Below, in pieces: positions 1-8,092 of a stretch of 42,884 bases of DNA (positions within the stretch are counted from its first letter, which is position 1; each line of letters begins with the position of its first letter). The notes beneath the pieces are model-generated. The model was not told the origin of the DNA. It ran no database searches and worked only from the letters and a program-made list of their open reading frames with translations. Source of the stretch: Archaeoglobi archaeon (GTDB lineage Archaea > Halobacteriota > Archaeoglobi > Archaeoglobales > Archaeoglobaceae); NCBI GenBank assembly GCA_029259415.1, contig JAPDIW010000021.1, forward strand, positions 1 through 42,884, in the 5' to 3' direction. A program made the translations under genes and the position numbers.

Positions 1-586
1 GAAATCTACGCTGAGATAATAGATCATCTTTCAAAAAAACGTGGGGAAGTTTGTAGGATGGCTTTGTGACAACGAAGGAAGTTCTGAGGAGAGCCAAGGA
101 AAACAAGGTTGTATATATTGGGAGAGTAAAGAAGAACTGGATTGTTGAAGTGTTTGGAAAGAAATTCAGAATAGAAGAGTTATTCGAGAAAGAGAAGCTC
201 TGCAAGAGGACTGTTGAAGGAAAGGAGTTTTATTTAGCTTCCAAAGTCGTTAACATTCCTGAGGTTGGTAGGGTTAAGATAGTTAAATGTATCATGGAAG
301 ATAAAAAAGAACCCTACTACTTAGTTTCAACAAACTGGAAGAAGAAAGCAGAGAACATAATAAAAGAGTATCTCAAGAGATTCTGGATTGAGGAGAAGCA
401 CAGAGGGGACAAATTTTAAAGCTTGAAGGAAACTATTTGAGAAGTGAGAAGAGCAACAACGGTTTTATTCTGCTTATGGCTGTATTATCAAACTGCATCG
501 AGTATTTGAGCCATAAGCTTGGTGTAACTTTCTACGATCTGGTTAATCTTTGCTCCGTTGATATAATACGGCATTTGCTTACGTGA
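1..586 (+). pseudogene. Broken DDE transposase (IS4-like), 5' end outside window
   Basis: Three reading frames are needed to follow one transposase-like protein. The frame 1 piece ends at base 69. The main piece runs from about 57 to 419: it opens with D-G-F, then LRRAKENKVVYIGRVKKNW, and ends with YLVSTNW and RFWIEEKHRGDK, the region where IS4-type transposases carry their last catalytic Glu. A further shift near 414-420 leads into a frame continuing to a TGA at 584-586 (LEGNYLRSEKSNNGFILLM). The GTG at 66 that would open the middle piece overlaps the first frame's stop, but it is more likely an accident of decay than a true start. Family assignment is by motif resemblance only. I could not identify terminal inverted repeats or a target duplication. 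Confidence 0.6.
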
Positions 587-739
587 TTCACATGGTCAGT
601 TTTTTATTAGTTGCCTGTTAAAACTGGAATCTTTTCTGCAAGCTGTTTATGCTGTACTACAACCAATGTTTGTGTTAAGTGGACAGGTCCATTCTCAACC
701 CCGAAAGAGATAATAACCACAGAGGGATAACCAGATGAT

Positions 740-1477
740 ATGGATGTGCAAGTCGTTGAAGAACTCTCAAAAATGCTTGCTGGCAGAAAGGCTGTAACAA
801 GAGAAGAAGTTAGGAGAGGGGCAATCAGGTGTGCCCTGAAGGTTCTTGGGCCAAAGCTTGTTGATGTAGAATCCGACCTGGTAGAGGATGTTACATGCAG
901 TCTTATTGAGTGTCCCATCACTCTCAAGAGCCTTCATTTCTCAGAAGAAGTTAGAATTGAGAACATTTCATTCTACCACCCTCACGTTGTAAAGCCGGAA
1001 AGGGAGGATTTTGAGGAGGCTTACTTTGAGTACAAGCAATCTAAGAGGTACCTCGACGTTTTTGATATCATGCTGGAAGTTGCGAATCGCTTTTTTGAGG
1101 GGTATGATGCCAAAGGGACGTACATGAGAAAGTACAGTAAAGATGGTAAGAACTACTACGTTTTCTTCTCAACAATTCAGGACGTGTTTGAAGACATCGA
1201 CACCCACCTGCAAATGACGAAAGAAGTGGATGGAGACTATGTAATAATCGTTCCAACTGAGGCAGAACTCAACCCGTTCCTGAAGTTTTTCAAGCGCTAT
1301 TCAGAGGATGCAAAGAGGGCGGGGCTTAAAATCTGGGTCGTCAACCCGGATGCAAAAACCATCGACCCATTCATAGGATACCCAAAGGACTACAAACTGC
1401 TTAAGGGCTTTAAGAACCCAAAAGCTGCTGCTCTTGTCAGCGCATACTGGAGAGTTGAGGTTAAGGAGCTGGATTGA
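740..1477 (+). CDS. Conserved-looking hypothetical protein, 245 aa
   Basis: I do not recognise this protein. It is soluble, acidic to neutral, with no signal peptide or membrane segment and one Cys pair (about residues 50 and 55). The C-terminal half has alternating strand/helix character, for example [12 protein letters not shown] followed by [15 protein letters not shown], suggesting an alpha/beta domain. It stands alone between the transposase remnant and tRNA-Cys. The ATG at 740 follows AT-rich, uninformative DNA; an antisense ORF over its 5' end is a shadow. Codon use resembles the flanking genes, which supports it being a real gene. No function is proposed. Confidence 0.75.
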   Translation: MDVQVVEELSKMLAGRKAVTREEVRRGAIRCALKVLGPKLVDVESDLVEDVTCSLIECPITLKSLHFSEEVRIENISFYHPHVVKPEREDFEEAYFEYKQSKRYLDVFDIMLEVANRFFEGYDAKGTYMRKYSKDGKNYYVFFSTIQDVFEDIDTHLQMTKEVDGDYVIIVPTEAELNPFLKFFKRYSEDAKRAGLKIWVVNPDAKTIDPFIGYPKDYKLLKGFKNPKAAALVSAYWRVEVKELD

Positions 1478-1556
1478 GCTTTGCTTTGTTTTTCAAGGCG
1501 TTCAAAGAACCATGTTCACCTTTTTAATATTTCAAAAAAGTTATGCGAAGAAGGGA

Positions 1557-1628
1557 AGCCAGGGCCCGGATTCGAACCGGGGTAAAGCGGATCTGCAGTC
1601 CGCCGCATAGCCCCTCTGCCACCCTGGC
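1557..1628 (-). tRNA. tRNA-Cys(GCA)
   Basis: On the minus strand the 72-nt sequence folds as a cloverleaf: acceptor GCCAGGG pairs with CCCTGGC, followed by discriminator U73 as expected for tRNA-Cys. The anticodon stem GCGGA/TCCGC encloses loop CTGCAGA with anticodon GCA. The T-arm contains GGTTCGAATCC. CCA is not encoded. A TATA-like AT tract (ATTTAAATA on the minus strand, about 1650-1658) lies about 25 bp upstream. Confidence 0.95.
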
Positions 1629-1710
1629 TCGCTGAACTCTTATCCAGATTTGTATTTAAATGTTGCTGTCGATAATGCCAACTGTACAGAAAAAAATTTA
1701 GGCTTACGCT

Positions 1711-2046
1711 TTATCTATACATTCTTCTTTCCAGCGACTCAAGCTTGTCCTCTAAGTCTCTCACTTTTTCTATGAAAAGTCTCTCGATCCTCCCCTCAAG
1801 ATCGTCGGAGTTAACAGCTATAGTTCTCTTTATGCTCTTGAACTCGTCCATAATTTTCTGCATTCGTAATTCAATGCTGATCAGAAGTAGAGTTAGAGAT
1901 GCTATGAGCAGTGTGGCAAAGAAGATCACCGTCGCATCGACGCGGTCGTAAAGTGAAAGCCATCTGTACACAAGTGCCGCCGCCGAGAACACACTAATAA
2001 CCGACAGCACAACATCTCTCGCATCCATTGATAGTTTATGTATCAT
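1711..2046 (-). CDS. Small membrane protein with C-terminal coiled coil, 111 aa
   Basis: There are two hydrophobic segments in the N-terminal 60 residues (around VVLSVISVFSAAALVY and ATVIFFATLLIASLTLLLI). A charged, heptad-like C-terminus follows (MQKIMDEFKSIKRTIAV, then IEKVRDLEDKLESLERRMYR), probably a cytoplasmic coiled coil. A second ATG at 2028 is an alternative start. The gene stands alone between tRNA-Cys and the small Cys protein gene. I do not recognise the family; the architecture would suit a membrane-anchored oligomerising protein, but that is inference. Confidence 0.7.
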   Translation of the reverse strand: MIHKLSMDARDVVLSVISVFSAAALVYRWLSLYDRVDATVIFFATLLIASLTLLLISIELRMQKIMDEFKSIKRTIAVNSDDLEGRIERLFIEKVRDLEDKLESLERRMYR

Positions 2047-2200
2047 GATACTATATATTTTTTTTCTAAATTTGCGGGATTGTTTAGCGATTCTTCAATA
2101 CATCCTGACGATAGAAAATGCGCTGAGTAAAACTGCTGAAGGTTCCACACAGCTTAGAGGTTTTGGAAATCAGCTAAGAATAAAATAAATTTGGAAGAAA

Positions 2201-2362
2201 TTAATAGGAAATCACTTTAACAGCCACTGCATCATCTACTTTCCTTCTGAATAATTCGCATGAGAATGATGCAGCAGTAACACCCTGTTTTAGTGAGCAG
2301 TAGCCTGTATTGTCTGGGAACGAAAAGTCCCTCAGCCAGAACTTACACATCCTGCACACCAT
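2201..2362 (-). CDS. Small cysteine protein, 53 aa (possible metal or Fe-S binder)
   Basis: This is a short ORF from ATG at 2362 to TAA at 2201. The protein starts MVCRMCKFWL and has four Cys at about positions 3, 6, 22 and 35 (CxxC, then GYC, then SFSC). That is the layout of small zinc-ribbon-like or Fe-S proteins common in sulfate-reducing archaea. Upstream (2385-2415) the DNA is AT rich and may hold a promoter. No partner gene is adjacent. The spacing of the four Cys is the main reason to think it is translated; function unknown. Confidence 0.55.
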   Translation of the reverse strand: MVCRMCKFWLRDFSFPDNTGYCSLKQGVTAASFSCELFRRKVDDAVAVKVISY

Positions 2363-2443
2363 GAAGTAATTACTGTTTTGAAAGTATTTAAATCTTTCCC
2401 TTTTTATATTACTTCACTATTATGAGATGCATCATTACAATTA

Positions 2444-3610
2444 TCATCTCGCTCCCGAAACAATCTTGATTACATCGTTGTTCTTCAACTCATAATCGTC
2501 AGCCACTCTCATCTTAGTCCTAGCATCAAGAGCGTAGATGAAGTGCTTTCCTATGTCCGTGTGGATTTTAAAGGCAAGTTCCTTTGCCGTCGTACCTCTC
2601 TTTACAAGCATCGCGTCAGGCAGAACGTTTCCCTTCGAATCGGTAAACTTGTTCTCATCCTCAACAGGATAAACGACTATGTAATCAAGGAGGTCGAAGA
2701 CAACTCTGTTTATTGCTTCCTGAACGCCAGTGCTCCCGAATTCTTTCAAAAACTCCCTTATTTTCTCCAAAGCCTTTAACTGCTTCTCGTTCAGCTCTTT
2801 TATAATTTCAAAGTCAGAGTCGCCGGGAAGATACTTTATGTAGCCGTTTTTGGCTGCCGTCCTTAGAATCAGCTCGTAAGCTGCAGATGTTGGGACAACT
2901 ATTTCGTCGAGCTTCATCAGCTCTTCCAGCATTTTTCTGGGTGCTTTGTCAGCCTTGTTCGCTGCGATAACCATCTGCATTCTTCTCCTCCTCAATTCAA
3001 CTGCAAAGCTCTTGAGCTCCTCCTCGCTGAGTGCTGAGACATCTTCAAATCCCCTCATCGCCTCTCTGACCATCCACTCCTCAAAACCAAGACCTGCAAG
3101 CTGCTCTGTCAAAAACTTTGCCGGGTCTCTCTTCTCAGCCTTCATTCTCCTGATTATCTTGTCCCAGTTTCTCTTGAGGATGCTAAAAAGCCACATGTCA
3201 ATCTCGTGATACAGAAACTTGACGTCTTCAACGGGATTTCTCTCTCCCAAACCAATTTCGTTTCCTTCCTCATCTGTTGAGCCTGAAGCATCGACAACAT
3301 GTATGACTGCTTCACTTTGCCTTAGATTGTCTAGAAACTCATTTCCCAGTCCCCTCCCTTTGTGTGCATCCGGCACAAGTCCTGCCACATCAATCAGCTT
3401 AACGGGAATAAACCTCCAGCCGTCTATACATTCATTGCATTTCACTCCAAGCTCCTGGCATACACATTTAACCCTCACATACCCAACTCCGACATTTGGC
3501 TTTATTGTTGTGAAGGGATAGTTTGCAATCTCGGCATCAGCAAGTGTTGCGGCCTTAAAAAAAGTGGACTTTCCTGCATTTGGCTTACCAGCAATACCTA
3601 TCTCAATCAC
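2444..3610 (-). CDS. Archaeal YchF/Ygr210-type GTP-binding protein with TGS domain, 388 aa
   Basis: This Obg-family P-loop NTPase probably acts with ribosomes or translation factors in the cytoplasm. It shows G1 GKPNAGKST (about 8-16), switch/G3 KLIDVAGLVPDAHKGRGLG (about 72-90), G4 NKADKA (about 219-224), and a C-terminal TGS domain ending in KNNDVIKIVSGAR. Cysteines in the insert near residues 48-61 (CVCQELGVKCNEC) mark the archaeal/Ygr210 subfamily. Full length for the family. It overlaps the upstream DUF2095-like gene by 8 bp, so the two are probably co-translated. The exact nucleotide preference (GTP or ATP) cannot be read from sequence. Confidence 0.92.
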   Translation of the reverse strand: MIEIGIAGKPNAGKSTFFKAATLADAEIANYPFTTIKPNVGVGYVRVKCVCQELGVKCNECIDGWRFIPVKLIDVAGLVPDAHKGRGLGNEFLDNLRQSEAVIHVVDASGSTDEEGNEIGLGERNPVEDVKFLYHEIDMWLFSILKRNWDKIIRRMKAEKRDPAKFLTEQLAGLGFEEWMVREAMRGFEDVSALSEEELKSFAVELRRRRMQMVIAANKADKAPRKMLEELMKLDEIVVPTSAAYELILRTAAKNGYIKYLPGDSDFEIIKELNEKQLKALEKIREFLKEFGSTGVQEAINRVVFDLLDYIVVYPVEDENKFTDSKGNVLPDAMLVKRGTTAKELAFKIHTDIGKHFIYALDARTKMRVADDYELKNNDVIKIVSGAR

Positions 3611-3866
3611 TCAAACCCCTCCTCGTGTATTCTCCCCTTTCCCTCGTTCCTATGATACTTTTGAGAAGTGACGGGTTGCTCTTTAAAAAGTTGGCGTATT
3701 CCTTGCTTATTTCCCCGCGTTTTTCAAAATATTCTATGATTTCTATTGCCTCCTCTATCGTCTTGCATACCTCAAGGTGATCCAAGACGGTGGGCAGATT
3801 ACTGCCTTCTATTTCGTGAAAAAGGTTAGGAAACATCTTTTTGAACTTCTCCTTCTCCCATTTCAT
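3603..3866 (-). CDS. DUF2095-like archaeal protein, 87 aa
   Basis: A small charged protein beginning MKWEKEKFKKMFPNLFHEI, with a helical centre (TIEEAIEIIEYFEKRGEIS) and a basic tail. It resembles the archaeal DUF2095 family (uncharacterised), recognised from the start motif and length; not verified by search. It sits between, and overlaps, the beta-helix gene (41 bp upstream) and the GTPase (8 bp downstream), so the three form one transcription and translation unit. Function unknown. Confidence 0.7.
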   Translation of the reverse strand: MKWEKEKFKKMFPNLFHEIEGSNLPTVLDHLEVCKTIEEAIEIIEYFEKRGEISKEYANFLKSNPSLLKSIIGTRERGEYTRRGLSD

Positions 3867-4902
3867 CCTTCTCTTCCTCTACTTTAGCTTCGGGAGCTTC
3901 TTTTAACTCATTTGCTTCTTCTTCTTTCTGCTCATTAGGCTTAACCGCTTCTTCTTTCTCATCTTCATCGCTTTTCTCCGCCTCTGCTTCATTTCCTTCA
4001 ACCGTTTCCTGCACTTCTTCGGCTTCTTCCTCCTCTTCAGCCTCTTCTTCGTCCACTTCCTCTCTGCCGGGAATCTCGACCTTCTCCTTAATCCAGACCC
4101 CTTCTCTGCCCATAATCCCGCCCTCTACGCTGCATCCATCCTCCATGTAAACCCTGTCAGCCCTTATGTATCCAAAAACTTCCGAATTGTTTACGAGATA
4201 AACCACCCTGCCCTCTATTGCCCCATGCACTCTGCAGTTGCTCACAACTATGTCTCTGCCCCTCACACTGCCAAAAATCTCGCTGTCCTCTGCGTAAACG
4301 TCTCTAGCCTTGATATTTCCAAGAACCCTGCTGCCTACGATCTCCGCATCCTTTCTCGTCGAAATTCTGTCGATGCTGACCTGGGAGTTTTCCGGGATAA
4401 TCAGAGGAGTGTCGAAATCCTCTACTTCCTCCAGCAGCTTTTCAGCCTCCTCAAGCCTTCCAAGACGCAGGAGAACCATGAGATAAAGGAAGATGAAGAA
4501 TAAAGCCGGTGTAGGGTCTTGAATGGTAATCAAACCCTTGGCCTCGAAACCGTTCTTTATTCTAACGTTTCTCCCAATTTCAAGGTCACCGTAAACCGTT
4601 AATTTTCCCCCGATTGATGCGAACTCCCCAATGTATGCGTCCTGCTTTGAAGTAACGTTTCCGGTAACGCTACACCACGCATCGAGCCTTATCTCCTCCC
4701 CAAGCAGATCACCATCGATTGTAGTTCTTTCCCCCACGATTATCTTCTTTGCAATTATGCCGTAGCTGAGCTTAGAGTTTGGACCTATGATAACGTCTCC
4801 ACTGGCCACTATGTTTCTCTCTTCAAATCTCGTGTTGGGAGGGATTGCAAGTTTCTCTAGCATCCAACGATTGTTGCTTTTCTCACTTTTAAAGGTTTGC
4901 AT
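3826..4902 (-). CDS. Bactofilin-like polymer-forming beta-helix protein with acidic tail, 358 aa
   Basis: Residues about 25-125 and 165-275 consist of short repeating strands (GDVIIGPNSKL, ERTTIDGDLLGEEIRLD, GSVRGRDIVVSNCRV), typical of right-handed beta-helix polymer-forming (bactofilin/DUF342-like) proteins. Between them is a hydrophobic helix (PALFFIFLYLMVLLRL, about 128-143) and a charged helix. The last 80 residues are almost only Glu, Lys, Ala and Asp, a disordered acidic tail. The hydrophobic insert could anchor the filament to the membrane. It starts an operon with the DUF2095-like gene and the GTPase. A scaffold or cytoskeletal role is inferred from the family. Confidence 0.7.
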   Translation of the reverse strand: MQTFKSEKSNNRWMLEKLAIPPNTRFEERNIVASGDVIIGPNSKLSYGIIAKKIIVGERTTIDGDLLGEEIRLDAWCSVTGNVTSKQDAYIGEFASIGGKLTVYGDLEIGRNVRIKNGFEAKGLITIQDPTPALFFIFLYLMVLLRLGRLEEAEKLLEEVEDFDTPLIIPENSQVSIDRISTRKDAEIVGSRVLGNIKARDVYAEDSEIFGSVRGRDIVVSNCRVHGAIEGRVVYLVNNSEVFGYIRADRVYMEDGCSVEGGIMGREGVWIKEKVEIPGREEVDEEEAEEEEEAEEVQETVEGNEAEAEKSDEDEKEEAVKPNEQKEEEANELKEAPEAKVEEEKDEMGEGEVQKDVS

Positions 4903-4965
4903 GCCGCTTTTGGATGAAAATGTTTTGGATGAAAATTATTACAATGTTATTAAAGTCAAAAAAGT

Positions 4966-5886
4966 TTAAGAGTTTACCTTCTGAAGCTCCTCCTCTATCA
5001 AAGCCGCAAACTGCTCGTAACTCCTGTATCCAACTACCATCTTTCCATTAATGAAGAATGTCGGAGTGCCCTTAACTCCATAACTAATTCCGTCCTGCAG
5101 ATCCTTTTCCACTTCCTCCCTGTATTTGCCAGACTCGATGCAGGCCTTGAACTCATCAACGTTCAGTCCAAGCTGCTGTGCATAACTGTAGATTGCGGTT
5201 TGATTCGCTACCAGGCTATTATTTTTAAATTCAATCCACTCTCCTCGGTTTTCAAAAAGCATGTCGTGTATCTCCCAGTACTTCCCCTGCTCTCCTGCAC
5301 AGTTTGCAGCTTCTGCCGCAAAATAGGAAATCTCCCCATGCACCGGAAAGTCTCTGAAAACGATTTTTACTTTGTCACCATAATTTTCTAGAATTCTCGA
5401 TTCAACCTCTGTAGCGAATTTAGCACAGTATGGACAGGCGTATTCTGAGAACTCAATAATTACGACCTTCGCATTTTCAGCCCCCCTGTAAGGGTCGTCG
5501 TCAGCACTTACATTTATTCTCTCCTCCTTCTGCTCCTCGCTCAATTTAGTCAAATCAATTTGATTCGTGAAAAGGAGGGAGCCGTTGCCAGTTAAAAACA
5601 TGTCGTAACTTTCGAGAGTTCCATTCTCATCGTAAAAATCAACTCTCACTTTGTAAACTTCCCCATACAGAGAATAATCGGCGATTCTCACATTGACCTC
5701 AGGATTGTTCTGGTGAACAAGATTGTTTAGCTTCTTGGTGACACTTTCTATAGTTTGCTGGTCCAAAGATGATGATCCCGGACTCGCTGGGCAGAATTCT
5801 TCTCCCGATGGCGTTGCGGTGATTGCGTAAACGGCGATGGCGCCTATTATCAAGCCTATAACGATTCCTGCTGCCAAATCTCTCAT
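4966..5886 (-). CDS. Membrane-anchored DsbA-like thiol-disulfide oxidoreductase, 306 aa
   Basis: The N-terminus is a signal anchor (LAAGIVIGLIIGAIAVYAIT). Residues about 45-115 form a small alpha/beta domain before the thioredoxin domain. The active site CPYC lies in FSEYACPYCAKFATEVE (near residue 150), and the cis-Pro loop is GVKGTPTFFINGK near the C-terminus. This is the DsbA/Thioredoxin_4 fold, acting outside the cytoplasmic membrane to form or isomerise disulfides. It stands alone. A TATA-like sequence on the minus strand near 5905-5915 is about 25-40 bp from the ATG. Confidence 0.9.
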   Translation of the reverse strand: MRDLAAGIVIGLIIGAIAVYAITATPSGEEFCPASPGSSSLDQQTIESVTKKLNNLVHQNNPEVNVRIADYSLYGEVYKVRVDFYDENGTLESYDMFLTGNGSLLFTNQIDLTKLSEEQKEERINVSADDDPYRGAENAKVVIIEFSEYACPYCAKFATEVESRILENYGDKVKIVFRDFPVHGEISYFAAEAANCAGEQGKYWEIHDMLFENRGEWIEFKNNSLVANQTAIYSYAQQLGLNVDEFKACIESGKYREEVEKDLQDGISYGVKGTPTFFINGKMVVGYRSYEQFAALIEEELQKVNS

Positions 5887-6018
5887 AGATAACGAACACC
5901 TAGGGGGTATAAATAGTTAAGCATGAATTTTGGCTGGCATCATCAATGAACTTTGGCTCTCAAAATCAATCTTGTGTAAAGTTGCGAGACGACCTCATCT
6001 AACAAGTTTTTAAAAAAA

Positions 6019-6381
6019 TTAAACTTTTAATTGCCCGATTATCTCCTCAGCACTTGTCGGCTCTCCCTCTGCCACTTCAATGCTGGCCTTGAACCTCTTG
6101 AAACCGTCGAAGCTCGTCAAGTAGCTCGCGTAGATGCCGTTCGGGATTACTCCACCACTTTCAGGTGCTTTATCGGAAAGTTTAACCTTCAGCTTAACAA
6201 CTCTGCCGTTGGCCTCAACCTCGACCACATCGCCGTCATTAACTCCGCTCCTCTTGGCAAATTCTGGATGGAGAAAGATAACTGGCTCCGCTTTGCTCTT
6301 CGTCTCGTCCATAACCAGCGCATGCCTCGCCACAACGATGTCAGCCTCTACCTTCAAGAACTTTGAAAAGCGCATCATCAC
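6019..6381 (-). CDS. fwdD: Formylmethanofuran dehydrogenase subunit D
   Basis: This small molybdopterin-dinucleotide-binding domain packs against FwdB in formylmethanofuran dehydrogenase, which reduces CO2 to formyl-MFR or runs in reverse during lactate/acetyl oxidation. FwdD is usually 110-130 aa, as here. Family signals are ALVMDETKSK, VIFLHPEFAKRSGVNDGDVVEVE (the metal-pterin barrel core) and VIPNGIYASYLT. The first codons are ambiguous: GTG at 6381 or ATG at 6378/6375, all overlapping the fwdB stop, so it is translationally coupled. It is last in the train; FwdA and FwdC are not in this window. Confidence 0.9.
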   Translation of the reverse strand: MMMRFSKFLKVEADIVVARHALVMDETKSKAEPVIFLHPEFAKRSGVNDGDVVEVEANGRVVKLKVKLSDKAPESGGVIPNGIYASYLTSFDGFKRFKASIEVAEGEPTSAEEIIGQLKV

Positions 6382-7577
6382 AATCCCTCCTTTATCTTGT
6401 TGAGGATGTAAACGTCGTTGACTTCCTTCTCCTCCAGAGGTTCAAGCTTTACCCTCACTCCATCGCTCCTCACCATCGTCCCTCCAGTCTCCACGCCAGA
6501 TATGGCTGAAGGAATAACAACATCGGCAATCTTTGCAGTGAAGCTCATTCTCGGATCGACAACTATGGTCTTGATTTTTCCGAGCTTTGACGACACCTCG
6601 AAGGGGAGAGAGTAAACTGGGTCTGTCCCTACAATCAGAGCGGCGTCAATCTTTTCGTTCTTCAAAAGCTCTGTGAAAGCGAACTCCTCGCCACTCTTGC
6701 CGTCCCTGAAGCTGTACTTGTTCACATGCCCAACTCTCTCGAAAAGAGTTTCGTTGAAGCCTCTCATGTTGCCGTGGAAGCCAGCGGGGATGAAGTAAAC
6801 AGGAGCGACCTCGTTCAGCTTTTTGACCATTTCCTTGAACTGGTTTAAGTCCTTCAGCCCATACTTGAGGCCAAGACCGCCAAAAATCACGTTGAAATCA
6901 GCCCTCTTCATCTCGTTGATTATCACTCCCACATCCTTTGCGTACTTTGCCGCCTTGCCTTCAGCGACCTTTACGAAGGAATCCACCAACTCCGCATCGT
7001 CATCAACCATGATAAACCTTGCATTCTTCTTTGCCAGAACTGCGGTTTCGCTCCTTCTCACATCGACGACAACCAGAAAGCGATCCTCGTCGTAACCTCT
7101 CGGCCTCTTTTTCCCTCTCGGGTAGTACGTGTACTTCGACAGGTGCCTTGAGAGGCTGTGGTATGGATTTGTCCCCCAGTAAACCAGCACGTACGCGTTG
7201 TCCCTCACCTCGTCAAGAGTTGTTGTCGGCATCTCTCCTTTCAAAACGGCCTCAACCAGCTCTCCAAGGCAGAATGAGGAGTTGTCGTCAATGTATCCAT
7301 TCAGCTTCTCCGCAACATCTATTGCGATCCTCTGAGCTTCAACAACCGTCGTGTCGAGGCCGTAGATCGCGGGATTCTTCGCATCCTTGAGAATTTCAAC
7401 TGCCTTCTCGATCGCTGTGTCAACGTCAACTTCCTTGCCGTCAACTCTCGCTACCGCTCTGTTTTCCTTGTATTTTGCAAAAATCTCATTCCCCCTTCTG
7501 CACGCATTGAAAACCTTTCCTTCTTTGATGTAAATATCATCACAAAGACATGAACAACCTGGGCAGATCATAATCAT
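6378..7577 (-). CDS. fwdB: Formylmethanofuran dehydrogenase subunit B (catalytic, Mo/W)
   Basis: The catalytic subunit carries the molybdo/tungstopterin and one [4Fe-4S] cluster. The cluster motif is at the N-terminus (CPGCSCLCDD, with a further Cys in FNACRRG). The metal-ligand position is Cys in DNSSFCLGEL (near residue 100), so this is the cysteine rather than the selenocysteine form. Later motifs are VYWGTNPYHSLSRH, VVDVRRSETA, VGTDPVYSLPFE and IPSAISGVETGGTMVRSDG. Length 399 aa is near normal. It overlaps the upstream Fe-S gene by 4 bp. Whether the metal is W or Mo cannot be told. Confidence 0.95.
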   Translation of the reverse strand: MIMICPGCSCLCDDIYIKEGKVFNACRRGNEIFAKYKENRAVARVDGKEVDVDTAIEKAVEILKDAKNPAIYGLDTTVVEAQRIAIDVAEKLNGYIDDNSSFCLGELVEAVLKGEMPTTTLDEVRDNAYVLVYWGTNPYHSLSRHLSKYTYYPRGKKRPRGYDEDRFLVVVDVRRSETAVLAKKNARFIMVDDDAELVDSFVKVAEGKAAKYAKDVGVIINEMKRADFNVIFGGLGLKYGLKDLNQFKEMVKKLNEVAPVYFIPAGFHGNMRGFNETLFERVGHVNKYSFRDGKSGEEFAFTELLKNEKIDAALIVGTDPVYSLPFEVSSKLGKIKTIVVDPRMSFTAKIADVVIPSAISGVETGGTMVRSDGVRVKLEPLEEKEVNDVYILNKIKEGL

Positions 7578-8044
7578 CCCTCCAGAAATCTTATCGCGTC
7601 ACTCGGACAGTTCTCCCTGCAAACCACACACAGTACGCGATTTTTACCATATCTCCTGCAAGCCTGCATGTTTATAACCTTAACAACGCCATCTTCAACT
7701 CTCAGAATTGGATCATCAATGGTAGGGCCGTTGCCCACTGCCGCCCCTTTGGGGTCTTTCTCCACATGAACCGGGCAGACAACGACACAGTTACCGCAAC
7801 CTGTGCACAAGCTTTCGTCAACAATCAGACCCGTTTCGGTCGCCTCCTCAAGAGGTTTCAACATTTCTTCAAGCTTCTTCCTCTGCCTCTCGTATTTTTT
7901 GTCCTCGTAAAGCGGTTTACAGTCTTCAAGCTTTTTTTCCCTGTTGAGGAGTTTGAAGGCAAAGCTCATGCAGGTCGCCTCACCGCATTTCTTGCAGTTG
8001 GTTTTTGGCAAAAGTTTGTAAATGTCCATCGGATTGAGCGCCAT
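7574..8044 (-). CDS. Fe-S protein with 4Fe-4S (CdhD-type) and ferredoxin domains, 156 aa
   Basis: The N-terminal motif TNCKKCGEATCMSFAFKLL is the cluster-binding module found in acetyl-CoA synthase corrinoid subunits. It is followed by a ferredoxin part with CTGCGNCVVVCPVHV and, after an insert, CVVCRENCPSDAI. Located directly before fwdB with a 4-bp overlap, it is likely an electron-transfer subunit of this formylmethanofuran dehydrogenase. That role comes from context. I do not assign FwdG or another named subunit because the N-terminal domain differs. Confidence 0.85.
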   Translation of the reverse strand: MALNPMDIYKLLPKTNCKKCGEATCMSFAFKLLNREKKLEDCKPLYEDKKYERQRKKLEEMLKPLEEATETGLIVDESLCTGCGNCVVVCPVHVEKDPKGAAVGNGPTIDDPILRVEDGVVKVINMQACRRYGKNRVLCVVCRENCPSDAIRFLEG

Positions 8045-8092
8045 GATAATTACTTGGAGAATTTAATTAAAATTCTTTTGCTGTTTCTACCT

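Noticed and set aside
2543-3655. Several plus-strand ORFs over the YchF-type GTPase
   Set aside because: They are shadows of the minus-strand coding frame, with no start signals and no recognisable domain.
5887-6018. C/D box small RNA between fwdD and the DsbA-like gene
   Set aside because: TGATGATG and CATC-type strings occur but not as a properly spaced C box and D box pair.
6378-7577. Possible selenocysteine in FwdB
   Set aside because: The metal-ligand position is an ordinary Cys codon in SSFCLGE; no in-frame TGA is present.
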